Origin: Bacteroidales bacterium
GTDB taxonomy: Bacteria > Bacteroidota > Bacteroidia > Bacteroidales > Muribaculaceae
Reading direction: 5' to 3'
Length of the DNA stretch: 11,442 nucleotides
Assembly (NCBI GenBank): GCA_030526455.1
Contig: JAUNCU010000087.1
Location: 1 to 11,442 of the forward strand
The notes beneath the pieces were generated by a model. It did no database searches. It saw nothing but the letters and a program-made list of their open reading frames with translations, and had not been told where the DNA came from. The first letter of the stretch is position 1, and every line of letters begins with the position of its first letter. Both the position numbers and the translations under genes were made by a program. This document shows, one piece after another, positions 7,741-11,442 of this stretch.

Positions 7741-7780
7741 CGGTAAAATAAATGTATAAAAGTTTATGTTTATGGTAGTT

Positions 7781-7864
7781 CTAGAAGTTCTAGTGGTTCT
7801 AGTAGTTCTAGAAAATCTAGAGCCACTAGAAAAAAACTAATTTCTAATCTCTATTTTCTAATTT
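7781..7864 (-). repeat. Composite CTAG/TTAG tandem array 1
   Basis: CTAG begins at 7781, 7790, 7799, 7808, 7817 and 7826: six copies at an exact 9-base period. After seven A, CTA begins at 7837, 7844, 7851 and 7858: four copies at an exact 7-base period. Read on the minus strand, the order is four 7-base TTAG-type units, a T-run, then six 9-base CTAG units. The 7-base block overlaps the last codons and stop of the phosphatase gene, and the 9-base block fills the gap before the hexosaminidase start. Array 2 at the window end has the same build. Confidence 0.85.
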
Positions 7865-8365
7865 CTCCACAATATGATCCAGGAGATTATCGCAGGCGTC
7901 TTCAAGCAGGTCGAGCACCAGTTCAAAGCCTTCTGCGCCTTCGTAATAAGGGTCGGGCACGTAGTCGTAATGCGGGAAGCGGCGTATGTAGCGCCCCATC
8001 ATGTCGATTTTCGCCACCTCTTCGGGCGTGGCGGCCATGTGGCGAAGGTCGGCGATATTGCCGCCATCCATACCCACGATAAGGTCAAACTCCTCAAAGT
8101 CGGCGCCCGTCACACGGCGCGCGCGGTGAGTGAGTTCATAGCCACGCTTGCTGGCAGCGCGGCGCATACGGTGGTCGGGCAAATCGCCAGCATGACCGCC
8201 ATACGTGCCAGCCGAGTCCACCTCAATAAGATGCCCCAGCCCACGCTGCTCAATCAGGTGTTCCATCACATGGTGAGCCGAAGGCGACCTGCATATATTA
8301 CCCAAGCACACCATCAGCACCCTATACTTACTCTCAGTATCGTTATGCACATCAATTTTCTTCAT
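7844..8365 (-). CDS. Low-molecular-weight protein tyrosine phosphatase
   Basis: Cytoplasmic phosphatase that removes phosphate from protein tyrosine through a cysteinyl-phosphate intermediate. The family also includes arginine phosphatases and the Wzb-type enzymes that reset capsule kinases. Numbering from the ATG at 8365 (173 residues), the P-loop CLGNICR (20-26) gives the C-X5-R signature followed by SP. SAGT lies at 51-54, MDGGN at 99-103, and DPYY at 138-141 supplies the general-acid aspartate. Length is normal. Two GTG codons directly upstream (8371, 8368) extend the frame. A downstream GTG (8350) would give a more usual N-terminus and a real leader behind the promoter at 8371. The final codons, coding for about KLENRD and the stop, fall in the 7-base repeat block. 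No tyrosine kinase is nearby, so the substrate is unknown. Confidence 0.93.
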   Translation of the reverse strand: MKKIDVHNDTESKYRVLMVCLGNICRSPSAHHVMEHLIEQRGLGHLIEVDSAGTYGGHAGDLPDHRMRRAASKRGYELTHRARRVTGADFEEFDLIVGMDGGNIADLRHMAATPEEVAKIDMMGRYIRRFPHYDYVPDPYYEGAEGFELVLDLLEDACDNLLDHIVEKLENRD

Positions 8366-8370
8366 CACCA

Positions 8371-8400
8371 CAAAGTTAATGAAAAACTCTCACACTTCAA
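8371..8400 (-). promoter_or_regulatory. Candidate promoter of the phosphatase gene
   Basis: The minus strand reads TTG (8398-8400), 19 bases, then TAACTTTG (8371-8378), matching the Bacteroidota pattern with an incomplete -33 box. It ends only five bases before the ATG at 8365, so the transcript would be nearly leaderless or start translation further in. Confidence 0.45.
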
Positions 8401-8409
8401 GCTTTATTA

Positions 8410-9549
8410 TCATATCACTTTTCCATCCCAGAGCATGGAAAGGAATTCAATTGCAGGCACTACGTGAACTCCGTTAAGTTCTCGTCTGTATTTATCGAAT
8501 GTGACCATATATAATTCTGCTTCTGGAAACTCTTCGCTGAAAGCCTTCAGCCCCTTTGTGTGGCGCGACTTCGCCTCCTCTACCGCTTTTATTTCTATAG
8601 CCACACGGCCATCACCAATTATGGCATCGACCTCATAACCCGCACTCGTGCGCCAGTAACTCAATTGATCAAACAAGTGACTATAGCCGATATAAGCTAT
8701 CAATTCTTGAATAATGAAGTGCTCAAAAGCGTGTCCAAAGTCATCAGAGCCCAATTCAAGTGTTTTTCTTCGGAGTAAATAGTTGGCAATGCCCACATCA
8801 AAAAAGTAAAACTTTGGCGCAGCAACAGCCTTTCGCTTCTTTGACAACGTAAAACCTGGCACCAAATAGCCAAGAAGCGTATCTTGAAGAATGGCAAAAT
8901 ACTCTTTCACAGAGCGCTGGTCGATGCCACAATCTTGGGCCACATTTTTGTAAACCACCATTTCCCCATCACACTGAGCAGCCACCTCCAGAAATCGGGC
9001 AAATGTGCTGAGATTTCGAGCAAAAGCCTCTTCACGAATTTCCTCATTAAGATACACGCCAATGTACCCACGTAGACGCTGAGTAGGATTTGCCACAGCA
9101 TAATGGCGTGGTATCATGCCATTGTTGATTGCGCGAAAAATATCGAAATCGGGGATTTCTGCGCTCACCAGCGGAAACATCTGTTCAAGCGAGGCTCGAC
9201 CTCCCAGCAAATTAGTCCCCACACGCTTCAGTTTGCGGGCACTCGAACCGCTGAGGATGAATTGGATCCCTTTTCTTTGAATCAGGTAGTGAACTTCATC
9301 CAGCAACTGAGGAAGTTTTTGAATTTCATCAATCACCACAATGTCACCTTTCCCAAATCCCTCGAGCTCCTGCGACAGCAATTCGGGATTTCGCAATAAC
9401 CGTTCAAATTCCGTAGGTCTCAACAAGTCGTAGTATCTGCAATTTGGATACTCCGTAGTAAGCCAGGTAGTTTTTCCCGTCTGGCGTGCCCCCCAAAGGA
9501 AATAACTATCACCATTTTCGTGATCTATTTTTAGTTTGCGTTTGTACAT
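8410..9549 (-). CDS. AAA_14/DUF4143 ATP-binding protein
   Basis: A member of the widespread AAA_14 plus DUF4143 group of ATPases, whose biological role is largely unknown. The 379 residues show an N-terminal P-loop ATPase: Walker A GARQTGKTT (20-28), Walker B VVIDEIQ (71-77) and the sensor-like SGSSARKL (100-107). A helical, winged-helix-like segment (about 200-232) follows, then the DUF4143 C-terminus. There VDAII (307-311) and IEIKA (318-322) resemble a PD-(D/E)XK nuclease core (D308, E319, K321). Whether it cuts DNA is not known. The gene is visibly more AT-rich than its neighbours and lies beside an AT-rich gap, consistent with horizontal acquisition. The family is often found as single variable genes in Bacteroidota genomes. 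The ATG at 9547-9549 fits the family start. No partner toxin or antitoxin is seen. Confidence 0.9.
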   Translation of the reverse strand: MYKRKLKIDHENGDSYFLWGARQTGKTTWLTTEYPNCRYYDLLRPTEFERLLRNPELLSQELEGFGKGDIVVIDEIQKLPQLLDEVHYLIQRKGIQFILSGSSARKLKRVGTNLLGGRASLEQMFPLVSAEIPDFDIFRAINNGMIPRHYAVANPTQRLRGYIGVYLNEEIREEAFARNLSTFARFLEVAAQCDGEMVVYKNVAQDCGIDQRSVKEYFAILQDTLLGYLVPGFTLSKKRKAVAAPKFYFFDVGIANYLLRRKTLELGSDDFGHAFEHFIIQELIAYIGYSHLFDQLSYWRTSAGYEVDAIIGDGRVAIEIKAVEEAKSRHTKGLKAFSEEFPEAELYMVTFDKYRRELNGVHVVPAIEFLSMLWDGKVI

Positions 9550-9590
9550 ACAATTGTCATTAAATCATGATAAAATTACAACTTATGTCA

Positions 9591-9622
9591 CAAAATTACA
9601 ATAATCATTCCACATAAACAAA
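9591..9622 (-). promoter_or_regulatory. Promoter of the AAA_14/DUF4143 gene
   Basis: On the minus strand TTTG (9619-9622), exactly 20 bases, then TAATTTTG (9591-9598), a full Bacteroidota promoter match. The predicted leader is about 35-40 bases. The region is AT-rich, which lowers the weight of the match, but the exact spacing supports it. Confidence 0.6.
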
Positions 9623-9831
9623 TCATTATCAATATATTCTCAAGATTTTTTAAAAAAAAATCAAAACAATTACTTTTCACAACACAACAATATTTAGACA
9701 GAGAAATACCCCGCAAAAAAATAACAAGATTCGACCAAGACGTCCACACCCCCTCACCATCACCCCCACTCAAGTCTGCGCGGCGAACGAAGGCTAATTC
9801 CGCCCCTAATCCTGTGGGAATTTGGCATTTT

Positions 9832-9863
9832 TTTGGTGGTGTGGCAAAATGGTATTAACTTTG
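9832..9863 (+). promoter_or_regulatory. Promoter of ffh
   Basis: TTTG (9832-9835), exactly 20 bases, then TAACTTTG (9856-9863): a full match to the Bacteroidota housekeeping promoter. Transcription would start near 9867-9872, giving a leader of about 80 bases that is AT-rich just before the ATG and has no clear Shine-Dalgarno sequence. Confidence 0.75.
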
Positions 9864-9948
9864 CATTTGCTTTAGTGTTTCCCTACGCGAAACCGCAACC
9901 GTTTTTTTTATTTTTTTACCGAAACTAAAAAAAGACACTATATATAAT

Positions 9949-11295
9949 ATGTTTGAAAATTTATCCGAGAAACTCGAACGCTCGTTTAAGGTTCTGAGAG
10001 GTCAAGGCAAGATTTCTGAAATCAACGTTGCCGAAACCATGAAGGAAGTGCGTCGCGCACTGGTCGACGCCGACGTTAACTATAAGGTGGCTAAGGAATT
10101 CACCGCACGTGTAAAGAATGAAGCCATCGGCCGCAATGTGATCAACGCATTGAAGCCTCAAGAATTGATGGTGAAAATCGTGCACGAAGAACTCACCAAA
10201 CTCATGGGTGGTGAAGAAGCACCTTTCAGCCTCGAAGGAAAGCCCGCTGTAGTGCTCATGTCGGGTCTGCAGGGTTCGGGTAAAACCACTTTCGCATCTA
10301 AACTCGCCAACAAACTCAAGCAAGAAAAGAGCAAGAAGCCACTGCTCGTGGCCTGCGACGTTTACCGTCCCGCCGCTATCGACCAGTTGAAGGTGAACGG
10401 CGAAAAGGTGGGTGTGCCCGTGTATAGCGAGCCCGAAAGCAAGGATCCCGTAAGCATCGCGCTCAACGGTATTCAGCACGCTAAGGCCAACGGCCACGAC
10501 GTGGTGATCGTCGATACCGCCGGCCGCCTTGCCGTCGACGAGCAGATGATGGCCGAAATCGAAGCCATCAAGAAGGCTATCAACCCCACCGAAACACTCT
10601 TCGTGGTCGACTCAATGACCGGTCAGGACGCAGTGAACACTGCCAAGGCCTTCAACGAACGCATCGACTTCGACGGCGTAGTGCTCACCAAACTCGACGG
10701 TGACACCCGCGGTGGTGCCGCGCTCTCTATTCGCGCCGTGGTCGACAAGCCTATCAAATTCGTGAGCACCGGCGAAGGTGTCGACAAGAACACGCTCGAC
10801 CCATTCCGCCCTTCAGGTATGGCCGACCGTATCCTGGGCATGGGTGATATCGTGAGTTTCGTCGACCGCATGCAGCAGCAATACGACGAAGCCGAAGCCA
10901 AGAAACTCGAAGCAAAACTTCGCAAAAACACCTTCGACTTCAACGACTTCAAGAACCAAATCGCCAGCATCAAGAAGATGGGTAACCTCAAGGACCTCGC
11001 TTCTATGATTCCAGGCGTGGGCAAAGCCCTCAAGGACGTCGACATCAAGGACGACGCCTTCAAGAGCATCGAAGCCATCATCGACTCGATGACTCCCTAC
11101 GAGCGCGAGCATCCTGAATGCCTGCTCGCCGGTCGCGACAGCGGTCACCGCCGCAAGCGCCTCGCGCTGGGCTCGGGCACCAAGATTGAAGAAGTGAACC
11201 GTCTGCTCAAGCAGTTCGACGCCACCCGCAAGATGATGCACACCGTGGCCACCAAGAACCCTATGCAGATGTTAAAGGGCATGCGCCGCAAATAA
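9949..11295 (+). CDS. ffh: Signal recognition particle protein Ffh
   Basis: GTPase that binds 4.5S RNA and the signal sequences of nascent chains, and docks ribosomes on the receptor FtsY at the inner membrane. The 448 residues have the N-domain helix bundle (about 1-95). The G domain follows with G1 GLQGSGKTT (106-114), DVYRPAA (137-143), G3 DTAGR (189-193) and G4 TKLDGD (247-252), then the closing STGEGVDK and LDPFRP segment. The M domain begins near 300 with RILGMGDIVSFVDRM, and its RNA-binding helix has RRKRLALGSGT (401-411). Before that helix, residues 391-400 are about four or five longer than the NPxIINGS stretch usual in the family. The C-terminus is short, with a modest methionine tail. 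The ATG at 9949 gives the standard MFENLSEKLE start. The 4.5S RNA gene is not seen nearby. Confidence 0.98.
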   Translation: MFENLSEKLERSFKVLRGQGKISEINVAETMKEVRRALVDADVNYKVAKEFTARVKNEAIGRNVINALKPQELMVKIVHEELTKLMGGEEAPFSLEGKPAVVLMSGLQGSGKTTFASKLANKLKQEKSKKPLLVACDVYRPAAIDQLKVNGEKVGVPVYSEPESKDPVSIALNGIQHAKANGHDVVIVDTAGRLAVDEQMMAEIEAIKKAINPTETLFVVDSMTGQDAVNTAKAFNERIDFDGVVLTKLDGDTRGGAALSIRAVVDKPIKFVSTGEGVDKNTLDPFRPSGMADRILGMGDIVSFVDRMQQQYDEAEAKKLEAKLRKNTFDFNDFKNQIASIKKMGNLKDLASMIPGVGKALKDVDIKDDAFKSIEAIIDSMTPYEREHPECLLAGRDSGHRRKRLALGSGTKIEEVNRLLKQFDATRKMMHTVATKNPMQMLKGMRRK

Positions 11296-11312
11296 TTAAG
11301 CAAAACACATCA

Positions 11313-11355
11313 GGGCTTCTCGCACACAAAAAAACCGAGAAGCCCATTGCTTTTA
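11313..11355 (+). terminator. Intrinsic terminator of ffh
   Basis: A perfect 10-base stem, GGGCTTCTCG (11313-11322) with CGAGAAGCCC (11336-11345), closes a 13-base A-rich loop. ATTGCTTTT follows, 17 bases after the ffh stop codon. Flanking AAGCAA and TTGCTT can extend the pairing. The T-run is short, but the position is right. Confidence 0.8.
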
Positions 11356-11369
11356 TAAGAAATTATAGA

Positions 11370-11442
11370 TTAGAGGTTAGAAGTTAGAGATTAGATTTCC
11401 CCTAGTCCATCTAGAGCCACTAGAGTCACTAGAATCACTAGT
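11370..11442 (+). repeat. Composite CTAG/TTAG tandem array 2
   Basis: TAG begins at 11371, 11378, 11385 and 11392: four TTAGANN units at an exact 7-base period. After a short pyrimidine-rich spacer, CTAG begins at 11402, 11411, 11420, 11429 and 11438: five units at an exact 9-base period, cut off by the window end. It lies just past the ffh terminator in the same gene-relative orientation as array 1. Both share the identical 16 bases ATCTAGAGCCACTAGA (11409-11424; 7815-7830). In array 1 these read on the plus strand, opposite to that array's 7-mer to 9-mer direction. Confidence 0.85.

Larger units (their letters stand above)
9550..9948. other. Divergent AT-rich intergenic region
   Basis: These 399 bases separate the leftward ATPase gene from the rightward ffh gene and carry a promoter for each. 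The ATPase side is very AT-rich with a run of A near 9651-9660. A C-rich stretch (9744-9767) gives four G-runs on the minus strand. A 61-codon minus-strand open frame (9588-9773) has no family resemblance and a low-complexity composition, and I do not consider it a gene. Confidence 0.6.

Noticed and set aside
6118..7746. 542-codon open frame on the plus strand opposite the GH20 gene
   Set aside because: Antisense shadow of a strongly supported hexosaminidase. Its translation is histidine-rich low-information sequence without domain motifs.
7830..7836. Terminator for the phosphatase gene at the seven-A run
   Set aside because: The minus-strand T-run has no stable GC-rich stem directly before it, only the 7-base repeats.
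7781..7864. CRISPR-like array
   Set aside because: The units are 7 and 9 bases with no unique spacers, so this is a tandem repeat, not a CRISPR array. No cas genes are present.
9588..9773. 61-codon minus-strand open frame upstream of the ATPase
   Set aside because: Its end overlaps the ATPase promoter region, and it lies in AT-rich DNA with no recognisable protein features beyond a short hydrophobic tail.

Overview
The window looks like chromosomal DNA from a member of the Bacteroidales (Bacteroidota). Several start regions carry the promoter pattern typical of that phylum (TTTG, about 20 bases, TAnnTTTG), and Shine-Dalgarno sequences are weak or absent. The proteins fit: a 444-residue hexameric-type glutamate dehydrogenase, a secreted GH20 hexosaminidase and an AAA_14/DUF4143 ATPase. 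I cannot place it below order from sequence alone. Prevotella-like or Muribaculaceae-like gut lineages are a guess. No tRNA, rRNA, CRISPR array, insertion sequence or phage gene was found.

Layout: seven genes lie on the minus strand and one on the plus strand. From the left: gdhA (184-1518) with a strong terminator; a GT2 glycosyltransferase (1682-2689); a 301-base gene-free gap holding a highly structured element (2818-2975); a GT4 glycosyltransferase (2991-4139) and a second GT2 glycosyltransferase (4165-5157), 25 bases apart and probably one operon; a secreted GH20 beta-hexosaminidase (5293-7740); a tandem-repeat array (7781-7864); a low-molecular-weight protein tyrosine phosphatase (7844-8365); and an AAA_14/DUF4143 ATPase (8410-9549). 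A 399-base AT-rich divergent region follows, then ffh on the plus strand (9949-11295), its terminator, and a second copy of the same kind of repeat array running off the window end.

The three glycosyltransferases are probably a small set making or decorating a surface polysaccharide. They read away from a promoter whose -33 box sits in the T-tract of the GH20 terminator. gdhA (nitrogen assimilation) and ffh (membrane protein targeting) are housekeeping genes. The hexosaminidase releases N-acetylhexosamine from host or microbial glycans. The phosphatase may act on tyrosine-phosphorylated proteins, but it is not beside a Wzc-type kinase here.

The two most unusual things are non-coding. (1) Two composite tandem arrays, each with a block of four 7-base TTAG-type units followed by a block of at least five 9-base CTAG units, both oriented 7-mer to 9-mer downstream of a gene's 3' end. 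(2) A roughly 158-base element with three hairpins that each have a GRA triloop, enclosed by a closing stem and bordered by T-tracts on both strands.
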